Source of the DNA: Falsiroseomonas tokyonensis | GTDB taxonomy: Bacteria; Pseudomonadota; Alphaproteobacteria; Acetobacterales; Acetobacteraceae | NCBI RefSeq assembly: GCF_019024325.1 | Contig: NZ_JAFNJS010000011.1 | Location: forward strand, 62,001-126,000 | Length of the DNA: 64,000 nucleotides | Direction: 5' to 3' | Shown here: in pieces, positions 52,674-61,192 of the stretch | Position numbering within the stretch: position 1 is the first letter of the stretch | Layout: every line of letters starts with the position of its first letter | Notes under the pieces: generated by a model | What the model saw: only the letters and a program-made list of their open reading frames with translations | What the model was told of the DNA's origin: nothing | The model's database searches: none | Made by a program: the position numbers and the translations under genes

Positions 52674-54239
52674 ATGGAGATCGTGCAGGCCGTTCTGGCC
52701 CTCATCGCGGCCTGTATCGGCTTCGCGCTGCTCGCGCGGCGGCTGAACCTGCCCTATGCCGTCATCCTGGTGGTGGGCGGCATGGTGCTGGCCTTCATCC
52801 CCGGCCTGCCCAGCGTCACGCTGGACCCGGAACTGGCGCTGGCCTTCTTCCTGCCACCGCTGCTGCAGGCCAGCGCCTGGCGCACGGACTGGCGCGCCTT
52901 CCGCGCCAATCTCCGGCCCATCCTGTTCCTGGCGGTGGGCGCCGTGCTGTTCAGCGCGCTCTGCATCGCGGTCGTCGCCAAGCTGCTGATCCCTGATCTG
53001 CCCTGGGCGGCCGCCGTGGCGCTGGGCGCCATCGTGGCACCGCCGGATGCGGTGGCCGCCGCCGCGGTGCTGGCCCGTCTGCCCATGCCGCGCCGCCTGG
53101 TGACGGTGCTGGAGGGTGAGAGCCTGGTGAATGACGCGACGGCGCTGGTGCTCTATCGCTTCGCCATCGCGGCGGTGGCCGCCGGCGGCATCGCGCTGGA
53201 ACAGGCCGTCGCCTCCTTCTTCCTGGTGGCGGTGGGCGGCATCCTGATGGGGCTGGCCATCGGCTGGCTCGCCGCTTGGGCCTTCCGCCGGCTGGAGGAT
53301 ACGCTGCTGGAAATCGCCGCCAGCTTCGTCGCCTGCTTCGCCAGCTTCTTCGCGGCGGAGGCGCTGAACCTGTCCGGCGTCATCGCCGTGGTCAGCACCG
53401 GCCTCATCATGGGCCAGCTGCAGCATCGCGTGCTGCGGCCGGACAGCCGGATCAGCGCGCGCGCGGTCTGGAACTTCGTGGAATTCGTGCTGACCAGCCT
53501 GGTCTTCATCCTGGTCGGGCTGCAGCTGCGCGGCATCCTGGACCGGATCTCGGCCCATGGGGTGCTGGAGCTGGCGGGGCTGGCGCTGGCGCTGTCCGCG
53601 ACGCTGATCCTCAGCCGGTTCCTCTGGGTCTTTCCCTCCGCTTTGGTGCCGCGCGTGCTGCCGGGGCCGCGGGAGGGGCGGCGGACGGCGCCCTTCGGGC
53701 ATCTGGTGGTGATCTCCTGGGCCGGGATGCGCGGCGTGGTCTCGCTGGCCGCGGCGCTGGCCCTGCCGCTGGATTTCCCGCAGCGCGACCTGCTGGTCTT
53801 CCTCGCCTTCTGCGCCATCCTGGCGACGCTGGTGCTGCAGGGCACGACGCTGAAATGGGTGATCCGCCGCTTCGGCGTGACGGAACCGCGCGTGGCGGGC
53901 ATGGGGCCGGAGGAAGCCGCCGCCCGCCGCCACGTCGCCCAGGCGACGCTGGCCGAGGTGGAGCAGCGCGCCGAGGATATCCTGGAAGGCGCCGTGGCGC
54001 GCGACCTCGTCAGTGAGTTCCGCGAAAGGGCGCGGGTCTATCACGGCGTCGCCGCCGGCTCCGGCCAGGCGGAGCTGGAGGCGCGGATGCGCATTCGCCT
54101 CGCCGCGCTGCGCGCCGGCCGGCGTGCGCTGCTGGAGCAGCATAGGATTGGCGCGGTGAACGACATGATGCTGGCCACGCTGGAGCATGAGATGGACCTC
54201 GAGGAGCTGCGCATCCAGCGCCTGCTCGGCACCCGATGA
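52674..54239 (+). CDS. CPA1-family Na+/H+ antiporter
   Basis: 521 residues with about 12 membrane helices followed by a cytoplasmic tail of about 130 residues. The ion-binding motif is GAIVAPPDAVAAAAVL, with EGESLVNDATALVLY on the next helix, the hallmark of bacterial NhaP/NhaC-like CPA1 exchangers. The tail carries EVEQRAEDILEGAVARDLVSEFRERARVY, a predicted helical hairpin. Its stop overlaps the start of the helicase gene by 4 bases (ATGA). Confidence 0.94.
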   Translation: MEIVQAVLALIAACIGFALLARRLNLPYAVILVVGGMVLAFIPGLPSVTLDPELALAFFLPPLLQASAWRTDWRAFRANLRPILFLAVGAVLFSALCIAVVAKLLIPDLPWAAAVALGAIVAPPDAVAAAAVLARLPMPRRLVTVLEGESLVNDATALVLYRFAIAAVAAGGIALEQAVASFFLVAVGGILMGLAIGWLAAWAFRRLEDTLLEIAASFVACFASFFAAEALNLSGVIAVVSTGLIMGQLQHRVLRPDSRISARAVWNFVEFVLTSLVFILVGLQLRGILDRISAHGVLELAGLALALSATLILSRFLWVFPSALVPRVLPGPREGRRTAPFGHLVVISWAGMRGVVSLAAALALPLDFPQRDLLVFLAFCAILATLVLQGTTLKWVIRRFGVTEPRVAGMGPEEAAARRHVAQATLAEVEQRAEDILEGAVARDLVSEFRERARVYHGVAAGSGQAELEARMRIRLAALRAGRRALLEQHRIGAVNDMMLATLEHEMDLEELRIQRLLGTR

Positions 54240-57200
54240 CCCTGCTGGCGGATCAGTTGGAGGCCGCGCGGCGCGGCCTGCTCGACCTCTCCACCCGCAA
54301 CCGGCTGTTGTCGCTGCCGAAGCCCGGCCGGTCCCGCGGCGTGCTGCTGCTGGATGACGAGGATGCGGATTTCGTCCTGGCCGCCCTGGCCGAAGGCCGC
54401 GCCTTCGGCTTCGAGGCGGTGGCCGATGCACCGGAAGCCCCACCCCGCCGCGGCCGCCGCGCCGTGCGGGTGGACGGCGTCGGCATGGCCGATGCAGCGC
54501 AGAGCCGGGAGGAGGCGCGCCGTGACAACCGCCTGCGCGCCCGCCTGCCGCAGGAGGACCTAGCCCGGCGCCTGCGCGACCTGATGCAGGATGCGCGCAC
54601 GGCGCGGGAGGAGACGGGCATCGCCACCCTCTCCCTCGCCCTCGGCGCCCTGGCCTGGCGCGATCCGGCGACGCCGGAGACCGAGCGCCTGGCACCGCTC
54701 GCGCTGCTGCCGGTGGTGCTGGAGCGCCAGGGCGTCTCGCAGCAATACCGGCTGCGCGCGGCGGGCGGCGAGGTGGAGGAGAATCTCTCGCTCCGCCAGA
54801 AGCTGCTTTCAGAATTCCGCGTCGAACTGCCGCCCTTCCCAGAGGAGGGATTCGCGGTCGCCGCCTGGGCGGAGGCGGTGCGCGGCGCGATCGGCGCGCG
54901 CGAGGGCTGGCGGGTCGAGGCCGATTCGCTCGCCGTGGGCCTGTTCTCCTTCCAGAAATTCCTGATGTGGCGGGACCTGGACCCCGCCGTGAATCCCGGC
55001 CTGCTGGAGCACGGCATGATCCGCGCTTTGGTGGGCGGCGAAGCGCTGGAAGGCGCCGTGCCCTTGGACGCGGAGGCCGATGTGGATGCGGCGATCCCGG
55101 TGGAACGCCTCGACCACGTCATGGAGATGGATGGCAGCCAGGCCCTGGCGGCGGAGGCGGTGCGCCTCGGCGCGCAGGCCGCGGCCGGCCATGTGGTGAT
55201 CCAGGGGCCGCCGGGCACGGGCAAGAGCCAGACCATCGCCACCATCATCGCCCAGGCCGTGCTGGATGGGCGCACCGTGCTCTTCGTCGCCGAAAAACTG
55301 GCGGCGCTGGAGGTGGTGGAGCGCCGCCTCGCCCAGGTGGGACTCGGACCCGCCTGCCTGGAACTGCATGCGGAGAAGCAATCGAAGCGCGCCGTGCTGG
55401 ACGAGTTGCGCGCGACGCTGGCCGCGCCGCCGGTGCCGATGCCGGATCGCGCGCCGGTGCTGCGCCGGCTGGGCACGCTGCGCGGCCGGCTGAACGCGCA
55501 TGCCCGCGCCATGGGCGCGGCGGTGGGGGAAAGCGGCCGGCCGCTGCATGCGGTGGTGGGGCGGCTCGCGGCGCGGCGCGCCCAAGGCGCCCCGCCCGCC
55601 GGCTTCACGCTGCCGGCGGGAGATTGGGATGCCGCCCGGATCGCCGCGGCGCGCGCGGCGGTGGCGGAACTCGCCGCCTGCGCCGCGGCGGGACCGGGCA
55701 GCATCTGGCGCGGCGTCGGCACGGAGATCCAGCCGATGGCGCAGGACCGTCTGCTGGCGCGGCTGCCGGCGCTGATTCGCGCGCTGACCGCGGGCGCCAC
55801 CGCGTTGGCCCCGGCCGCCATGGTGCTGTCCGAGCCGGGACCGGCCGGCGCCGAGCTGCTGCTGACGCTTTCCGCCGCCATCGCCGCTGCGCCGGCCCAT
55901 GACGCGGCGGCGCTGTCCCAACCTGCCTGGGCGGCGGAGCCGGCGCCACTCGCCGCCCTGGCCGAGGCCACCGCCAGGCTGCAGGCCGCGCAGCGCGATG
56001 CGCGGCTGCTGCCCGGCGCGTTGCAGGCGCGGGGCCTGGCCGAAGCCCGCGCCACCCTGGCCGAGGGCGGCGGCTTCTTCGCCTTCCTTTCCTCGACCCA
56101 GCGCGCCGCCAAGGCGCTGGCAGCAGCGGTGGTGGCGCCGGGGGCGGAGGTGCTGCCCACGCTGGACGCCGCGCTGGCCGGTCAGTCCGCCGCCCGCGCC
56201 CTGGTGCAGGGCGAGACCACCGGTCGCGCCGCCTTCGGCACGCTCTGGGGCGATGCGCCGGCCATGGCCGCGCTGGTCGACTGGCGCGCGCGGCATGGCG
56301 CGGAGGCCGCCGCGGCGCTGGCGGCCGGCATGCCGGTGCTGGAGGCCGCGCCGATCCAGGCCGCGCTCGACGCCTTAACCGAATTGTCCGAGGCCACCGC
56401 GCTCGACCTGCCCGCCGCCTTCGGCGCCGAGGACCCGCCGCTGGGCCAGATCGCGGCCCGGCTCGGCGACTGGGCCGCGCAGCCGGAGGCGCTGACGCCC
56501 TGGCTCGCCTGGCGCCGCGCGGTGCAGGCGGCGGGGCCGGACCTGGCGCCGGTGGTTGCGCGGCTGGCCGACGTCAGCCTGCCGCCGGACCAGGCCGCGG
56601 AGGCGCTGGAGGATGCGCTGGACGAGGCGCTGCTGAAGGCAGCTATGCGCGCCGACCCGGCGCTGGCCGCCTTCGACGGCGCCGGCTTCGACCGGCTCCT
56701 CGCCGATTTCGCCGAAGCCGATGCGGCGCGCATCGCTTTGGCGCGGCGGGAGGCCGCCGCCACCCATTCGGCCGCGCTCGCACGGGTGCGCGACATGCCC
56801 GGCCACCGCCTGCTTCTGGGCGAGTTCGAAAAGAAGCGCGGCCACCTGCCCGTGCGCGAACTTCTGGTGCGCGCCGGCAATGCCGTGCAGGCGGCCAAGC
56901 CGGTGTTCCTGATGTCGCCGCTTTCCGTCGCGCAGCTGCTGGCGCCGCCGCATGGCCTGAAGCCGGGCCTGAGCTTCGACCTGCTGGTGATGGACGAGGC
57001 CTCGCAGATCGAGCCCGTCGATGCGCTGGGCGCCATCGCGCGCAGCCGCCAGGTGGTGGTGGTCGGCGACGACAAGCAGATGCCGCCGACGCGTTTCTTC
57101 CAGCGCATGACCTCCGAGGAGGAGATGCCGGAGGAGGACGACGCGACGGAGACGGTCGCGGCGCGGGAGGTCGAGAGCATCCTGGGCCTGGCCAATGCGC

Positions 57201-58735
57201 GCGGCGTGCCCAACGTGATGCTGCGCTGGCACTATCGCAGCCGGCACGAGAGCCTGATCGCCACCAGCAATGCCGCATTCTACGGCGGAAGGCTGGTGGT
57301 GCTGCCCTCCCCCCGCGGCCGATCCCCGGCGCTCGGCCTGTCGCTGGTGAAGGTCGCCGGCGAATGGCAGGCGGGCGCCGGCGTGAACCGGGCGGAGGCG
57401 CAGGCGGTGGCGGAAGCCGTGCTGCGCCATGCGAAGGAAACGCCACAGCAGACGCTGGGCGTCGCCGCCTTCTCGCTGCGCCAGCGCGACGCGATCCTGG
57501 ACGCGGTGGAGGCGCTGCGCCGCCAGGACGATTCCGCGGAAGGCTTCTTCACCGCGCATCCGCACGAGCCCTTCTTCGTGAAGAACCTCGAAAACGTACA
57601 GGGCGACGAGCGCGACGCCATCTTCATCAGCGTCGGCTATGCGCCCGGCGCCGATGGCAAGCTCGCCATGCGCTTCGGCCCGCTTTCCGCCGAGGGCGGC
57701 GAGCGCCGGCTGAACGTGCTGATCACCCGCGCCAAGACGCGCTGCGTCGTCTTCTCCGGCATCACCGCGGAGGACATCGACCTGTCGCGCGCCAGCGGCG
57801 CCGGCGTTGCCGCGCTGAAGACCTTCTTGCAGTTCGCCGAATCCGGCGAGGATCGGCGCGCCACCGGCAGCGAGGCGACGGCGCCGCTGTCCCGCCTCAT
57901 TGCCGAGGAAATCAGCGCGGCCGGCATGCAGCCGGTGGCGCGCGTCGGCAGCGCAGGCCTCTTCCTTGATGTCGCGGCGCGGCGGGAGGGTGACTATGTG
58001 CTGGGCGTCGAGGCCGATGCCGCGGATTGGGCCTCGCTGCGCGGCGCGCGCGATCGCGACAATGGCCGCGCCGCCGCCCTCGGCCGCATGGGCTGGCGGC
58101 TGCACCGGGCCTGGAGCCTCGCCTGGCTGCAGCGGCCGGAGGCGGAGCGGGACAGGCTGCGCGCCGCGCTCGGCGTGGCGCCGCCGGCCGCCGCCGCCGC
58201 GCCCGCAAGCCCCGATCCGGGACTGGCGCCACCCTATGCGGAAGCCGCGCCGGCCAAGCCGGCCCAGGACATCGCCGCCGCCACCGCCGCCCAGCTGCGC
58301 GCCTTGCTGGCCGAGATCATCAGCGTGGAACAGCCGGTGCATGGCGAGGCGGTGCTGGAACGCGCGCGCATGGTGTTCGGGCAGGACACGCTCTCCGCCA
58401 GCGACCGCAGCGCCCTGACCCAGGCGCTGCGCCTGGCCGCGCAGCTGGAAGGCGTGGCGGAGGCCGCCGGCTTCTGGACGGCGGAGGGCGCCGGCCCCGT
58501 ACAGCCGCGCGACCGCCGCGCCGCCGCCCAGCATCTGCGCCGCGCCGCCCTGCTGCCGCCGGCCGAGGTGGAGGCCGCGGCGCGCGCGCTGCTCACCGCC
58601 CTGCCCGGCTCGACGGAGGCGGAGCTGGTGGCCGGCGTGGTGCGGCTGCTGGGGCTGGAAGCCGCCGCCGCGCCCGCCATCGCGGCGCGCATCGCGGCGC
58701 TGGTCGGTGCCGGGGTGCTCAGCCCCTCGGGCTGA
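54236..58735 (+). CDS. Giant DUF4011/superfamily 1 helicase with Vsr-like nuclease and DUF3320 domains
   Basis: 1499 residues. DUF4011-like N terminus (LLDLSTRNRLLSLPK, about 1-270); helicase lobe 1 with Walker A GPPGTGKS at 324-331 and Walker B LLVMDEAS at 916-923, GDDKQMPPTRFF next; helicase lobe 2 with GERRLNVLITRAKTR at about 1157; a PD-(D/E)xK Vsr-like nuclease with GLFLDVAARR, VLGVEAD and ARDRD (about 1240-1290), in which the usual histidine (YHSS) is replaced by WASL; and a DUF3320-type C-terminal region (about 1340-1499). Same domain order as single-gene helicase-Vsr anti-phage candidates; mechanism unknown. Coupled to the antiporter gene by ATGA overlap, no clear GC shift. Confidence 0.9.
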   Translation: MTLLADQLEAARRGLLDLSTRNRLLSLPKPGRSRGVLLLDDEDADFVLAALAEGRAFGFEAVADAPEAPPRRGRRAVRVDGVGMADAAQSREEARRDNRLRARLPQEDLARRLRDLMQDARTAREETGIATLSLALGALAWRDPATPETERLAPLALLPVVLERQGVSQQYRLRAAGGEVEENLSLRQKLLSEFRVELPPFPEEGFAVAAWAEAVRGAIGAREGWRVEADSLAVGLFSFQKFLMWRDLDPAVNPGLLEHGMIRALVGGEALEGAVPLDAEADVDAAIPVERLDHVMEMDGSQALAAEAVRLGAQAAAGHVVIQGPPGTGKSQTIATIIAQAVLDGRTVLFVAEKLAALEVVERRLAQVGLGPACLELHAEKQSKRAVLDELRATLAAPPVPMPDRAPVLRRLGTLRGRLNAHARAMGAAVGESGRPLHAVVGRLAARRAQGAPPAGFTLPAGDWDAARIAAARAAVAELAACAAAGPGSIWRGVGTEIQPMAQDRLLARLPALIRALTAGATALAPAAMVLSEPGPAGAELLLTLSAAIAAAPAHDAAALSQPAWAAEPAPLAALAEATARLQAAQRDARLLPGALQARGLAEARATLAEGGGFFAFLSSTQRAAKALAAAVVAPGAEVLPTLDAALAGQSAARALVQGETTGRAAFGTLWGDAPAMAALVDWRARHGAEAAAALAAGMPVLEAAPIQAALDALTELSEATALDLPAAFGAEDPPLGQIAARLGDWAAQPEALTPWLAWRRAVQAAGPDLAPVVARLADVSLPPDQAAEALEDALDEALLKAAMRADPALAAFDGAGFDRLLADFAEADAARIALARREAAATHSAALARVRDMPGHRLLLGEFEKKRGHLPVRELLVRAGNAVQAAKPVFLMSPLSVAQLLAPPHGLKPGLSFDLLVMDEASQIEPVDALGAIARSRQVVVVGDDKQMPPTRFFQRMTSEEEMPEEDDATETVAAREVESILGLANARGVPNVMLRWHYRSRHESLIATSNAAFYGGRLVVLPSPRGRSPALGLSLVKVAGEWQAGAGVNRAEAQAVAEAVLRHAKETPQQTLGVAAFSLRQRDAILDAVEALRRQDDSAEGFFTAHPHEPFFVKNLENVQGDERDAIFISVGYAPGADGKLAMRFGPLSAEGGERRLNVLITRAKTRCVVFSGITAEDIDLSRASGAGVAALKTFLQFAESGEDRRATGSEATAPLSRLIAEEISAAGMQPVARVGSAGLFLDVAARREGDYVLGVEADAADWASLRGARDRDNGRAAALGRMGWRLHRAWSLAWLQRPEAERDRLRAALGVAPPAAAAAPASPDPGLAPPYAEAAPAKPAQDIAAATAAQLRALLAEIISVEQPVHGEAVLERARMVFGQDTLSASDRSALTQALRLAAQLEGVAEAAGFWTAEGAGPVQPRDRRAAAQHLRRAALLPPAEVEAAARALLTALPGSTEAELVAGVVRLLGLEAAAAPAIAARIAALVGAGVLSPSG

Positions 58736-60041
58736 GTCGCTCGCGCAGCCAGGCCATGTCGCGGCGCAGCGCGTAGAACTGGCGGCCATAGGCGGCGGGC
58801 ACCGACAGTTTCTGCAGCTTCGCCTCCAGCCCGTTGAGGCGCGCCAGCAGCGCGTCGCGCGCCGGCGGATCGGCGGCGCGCGGCAGCGCCTCCTCGATCC
58901 CGCGCAGGTCGTCGTAGTAGCGGTAGATGCGGCTTTCCATCTGCCAGGTGTAGAGCGGCGGGGCGAAACGGATCAGCGGCAGCGCCAGGGTCAGCAGCGG
59001 GATCAGCAGCACCCACATCCGCTCCACCGTCACCGCCACCCAGAAGGGCATCCAGCTCTGCAGGAAGGTGGGGCCGCTCTGGTACCAGCGCGCGGCGTCG
59101 CGGTGCAGCGGCACATCCGGGTTGAGCGCGGAGGGGAAGCGCCCCTCCGGCGCGAAGCTCTGCCGGCCGCGATGCTCGGCCTGCAGGATGCGGATGAACA
59201 GGCTGACCAGCTGCGGATGCACATCCGCCTTGGCGAGCAGGGAGGCCGCGGGCGCCAGCAGCACCACATCCTCCGTCGGCAGGTCGAGCGCGAGCGAGAA
59301 GCCGCTGCGCGGCAGTTCCACCGGCGTGACATAGGGCAGCAGGCGGGCATAGGCGGCCGCGCGGGTTTCGAAATCCACCAGCTCCACCCGCTCCGTCGCC
59401 GTCATCAGGCGGGAGATGGCCGGGCCAGGCTCCGCCGCGACGAAGACCGCTGCATCCAGCTGCCCGGCCAGCAGCGCCTCCGCCGCCTGGATGCCGGAAA
59501 GCGGCGAGGCCACGTAGCTGTCGGGCGACACGGCATTCACCTCCAGCAGCGCCAGCGCCAGGGCGCGGGTGCCGCTGCCCTCCGGCCCCATGGCGATGCG
59601 CGCTCCGTTCAGCTGCTGCAGCCGCTGCCGGCCGCTGTCGCGGCGCACGAAGACCCAGACGGGTTCGAAGAAGACGGCGCCCAGCGAGACCAGGCGCACC
59701 TCGTCGCTGTTGCGCGCGCCCTGCGCGGCGGCGGCCGGCGCGGCCACGGCGACGCCGGCCTGCACCAGCGCGAAATCGACCTTTCCTTGCCGCAGCAGTG
59801 CCAGGTTCTCCACGCTGCCCTGGCTTTCCACCAGCTCCACCGTGAAATCCTCGGCCCGCAGCGCCGCCGCATAGCGCTGCGTGGCGCGCGCATAGGCGCT
59901 GTCCGGGCCAGGTCCGGTGGCGATGCGCAGCAGCTGCGGCGGCGGCGGGGCGACGAAGCGATAGGCGACGGCAAGCCCTGCCGCGACCAGCACCACGATC
60001 AGGCCCCAGGTGCGCAGGAAGGTGATGATGATGGCCCACAT
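58719..60041 (-). CDS. TAXI-family TRAP transporter solute-binding protein with two membrane helices
   Basis: 440 residues from the ATG at 60041 (MWAIIITFLRTWGLIVVLVAAG). The periplasmic part has the TAXI pattern LLRIATGPGPDSAYARATQRYA, GSVENLALLRQGKVDFALVQ, GPEGSGTRALA and ELPRSGFSLAL. A C-terminal helix (MWVLLIPLLTLALPLIRF) and a cytoplasmic tail follow. The N-terminal helix looks like an anchor, not a cleaved signal. No TAXI permease gene is near, so partner unknown. Its 3' end overlaps the helicase gene by 17 bases. Confidence 0.85.
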   Translation of the reverse strand: MWAIIITFLRTWGLIVVLVAAGLAVAYRFVAPPPPQLLRIATGPGPDSAYARATQRYAAALRAEDFTVELVESQGSVENLALLRQGKVDFALVQAGVAVAAPAAAAQGARNSDEVRLVSLGAVFFEPVWVFVRRDSGRQRLQQLNGARIAMGPEGSGTRALALALLEVNAVSPDSYVASPLSGIQAAEALLAGQLDAAVFVAAEPGPAISRLMTATERVELVDFETRAAAYARLLPYVTPVELPRSGFSLALDLPTEDVVLLAPAASLLAKADVHPQLVSLFIRILQAEHRGRQSFAPEGRFPSALNPDVPLHRDAARWYQSGPTFLQSWMPFWVAVTVERMWVLLIPLLTLALPLIRFAPPLYTWQMESRIYRYYDDLRGIEEALPRAADPPARDALLARLNGLEAKLQKLSVPAAYGRQFYALRRDMAWLRERLSPRG

Positions 60042-60203
60042 GTTCCCGCAACGGATCAGCCGGGCCGCGGTTCGCCCGGACGTCGCGATTCCGTGCGCGA
60101 CGCGATGCTGCCACGGCGTTGCAACCATTTCACGGCATGTCGCGTTGGACCGTCACCACAACGGTCCTCGGCATCGGGCGGCCACAATGGAAGGAACGAT
60201 CGA
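60042..60203. promoter_or_regulatory. Divergent control region with a 7-pair palindrome
   Basis: The only marked structure is an inverted repeat ggaccgt (60147-60153) and acggtcc (60161-60167) with a 7-base spacer, 37 bases before the lipoprotein ATG. It could be an operator or a leader hairpin. A GGAAGGA ribosome site lies at about 60190. No RNA gene is seen. Confidence 0.4.
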
Positions 60204-61130
60204 ATGACCAACAAGGCACGTCTTCTCGGCGCCGCGGCGCTTAGCCTGATGGTGGCGGCTTGCGGCACCGATCCGCAGGAGCGGGTCACAGGCGGCGCTG
60301 CCGCGGGTGCCGCGACGGGTGCCGGCGTGGGTGCGCTGGGCGGGCCGGTGGGCGCGCTGGCTGGGGCCGCGATCGGCGGCGGCGCGGGTGCCGTGACCGC
60401 CGCCACAACCTCGCCGAGCGAGGTTAATCTCGGCCGCCCGGTCTGGGACAACCCCGAGACCCGCATCCCCGGCGACGGCAATTCCAGCCGCGCGAGCATG
60501 AGCGGGTCCACCCGCCAGGTGCAGGAAGCGCTGAACCAGCGCGGTTATAATGCGGGCAGCGTCGACGGCATCATGGGCCCGCGCACCCGCAGCGCGCTGC
60601 GCGAGTTCCAGCGCGCCAACAACCTGTCCGCCACCGGACGCGCCGATTCCGCCACCATGGCGGCGCTGAATGTCAGCGGCGGCAGCACGCAGGCGACCCG
60701 CCCGGCCCGCACCAACCCGAACGCGGCCTATATGGGCGGCGGCGCGGTGGGCGGCACCTCCGGCGGCCAGATGAGCCAGACCAATGCGGACCGCAGCGGC
60801 GTGGCGACGGATGCCGATCCGGGCACCGGCGGCACGGGCGGTTCGGGCGGCAGCTCGCGCATGGGCGGCAACAGCCCCAACTACGGCGGCAGCGGCACGA
60901 CCAACCCGATGGAACGCAGCGGCACGGCGACCGGCGCCGATCCGGGCGCGGGCGGTACCGGCGGTTCGGGTGGCGGCGCCATGACGCGGCCGACCCGCCC
61001 GGGCGTGCCCGGCATGCCGAATTCCTCCGGCACCGCGGCCGAGCGCAGCGGTGTGGCCACCGATGCCGATCCGGGCACGGGCGGCACGGGTGGTTCGGGC
61101 GGCTCGACCGGGTCCATGCCGCCGCGCTGA
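60204..61130 (+). CDS. Lipoprotein with peptidoglycan-binding domain and three glycine-rich repeats
   Basis: 308 residues. The lipobox VAAC ends the leader (MTNKARLLGAAALSLMVAAC), so it should be an acylated outer-membrane protein. Residues about 25-70 are a Gly/Ala-rich glycine-zipper (GGAAAGAATGAGVGALGG); 100-155 form a PGBD-1 peptidoglycan domain (QVQEALNQRGYNAGSVDGIMGPRTRSALREFQ). The tail has three repeats, RSG(V/T)AT(D/G)ADPG(T/A)GGTGGSGG, at residues 197-216, 238-257 and 281-300. Probable envelope link between outer membrane and wall. A terminator follows. Confidence 0.87.
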   Translation: MTNKARLLGAAALSLMVAACGTDPQERVTGGAAAGAATGAGVGALGGPVGALAGAAIGGGAGAVTAATTSPSEVNLGRPVWDNPETRIPGDGNSSRASMSGSTRQVQEALNQRGYNAGSVDGIMGPRTRSALREFQRANNLSATGRADSATMAALNVSGGSTQATRPARTNPNAAYMGGGAVGGTSGGQMSQTNADRSGVATDADPGTGGTGGSGGSSRMGGNSPNYGGSGTTNPMERSGTATGADPGAGGTGGSGGGAMTRPTRPGVPGMPNSSGTAAERSGVATDADPGTGGTGGSGGSTGSMPPR

Positions 61131-61148
61131 TCCCGCTTATCGGGACCA

Positions 61149-61190
61149 GGCGAAACGGGGCCGGGGGCGAAAGCCCCCGGCCCTTTCGCC
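61149..61190. terminator. Bidirectional intrinsic terminator between the lipoprotein and dctM genes
   Basis: An 11-pair stem gggccgggggc-gaaa-gcccccggccc (61158-61183) is flanked by ggcgaaa (61149-61155) and tttcgcc (61184-61190), which also pair, giving 18 base pairs with a GAAA loop and a 2-base bulge. It serves the convergent genes on both sides. Confidence 0.8.
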
Positions 61191-61192
61191 GT

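Noticed and set aside
51615-54695. A minus-strand open frame of over 1000 codons
   Set aside because: Only its last 316 codons, from the ATG at 52565, form the protease; the rest is antisense to the antiporter and helicase genes.
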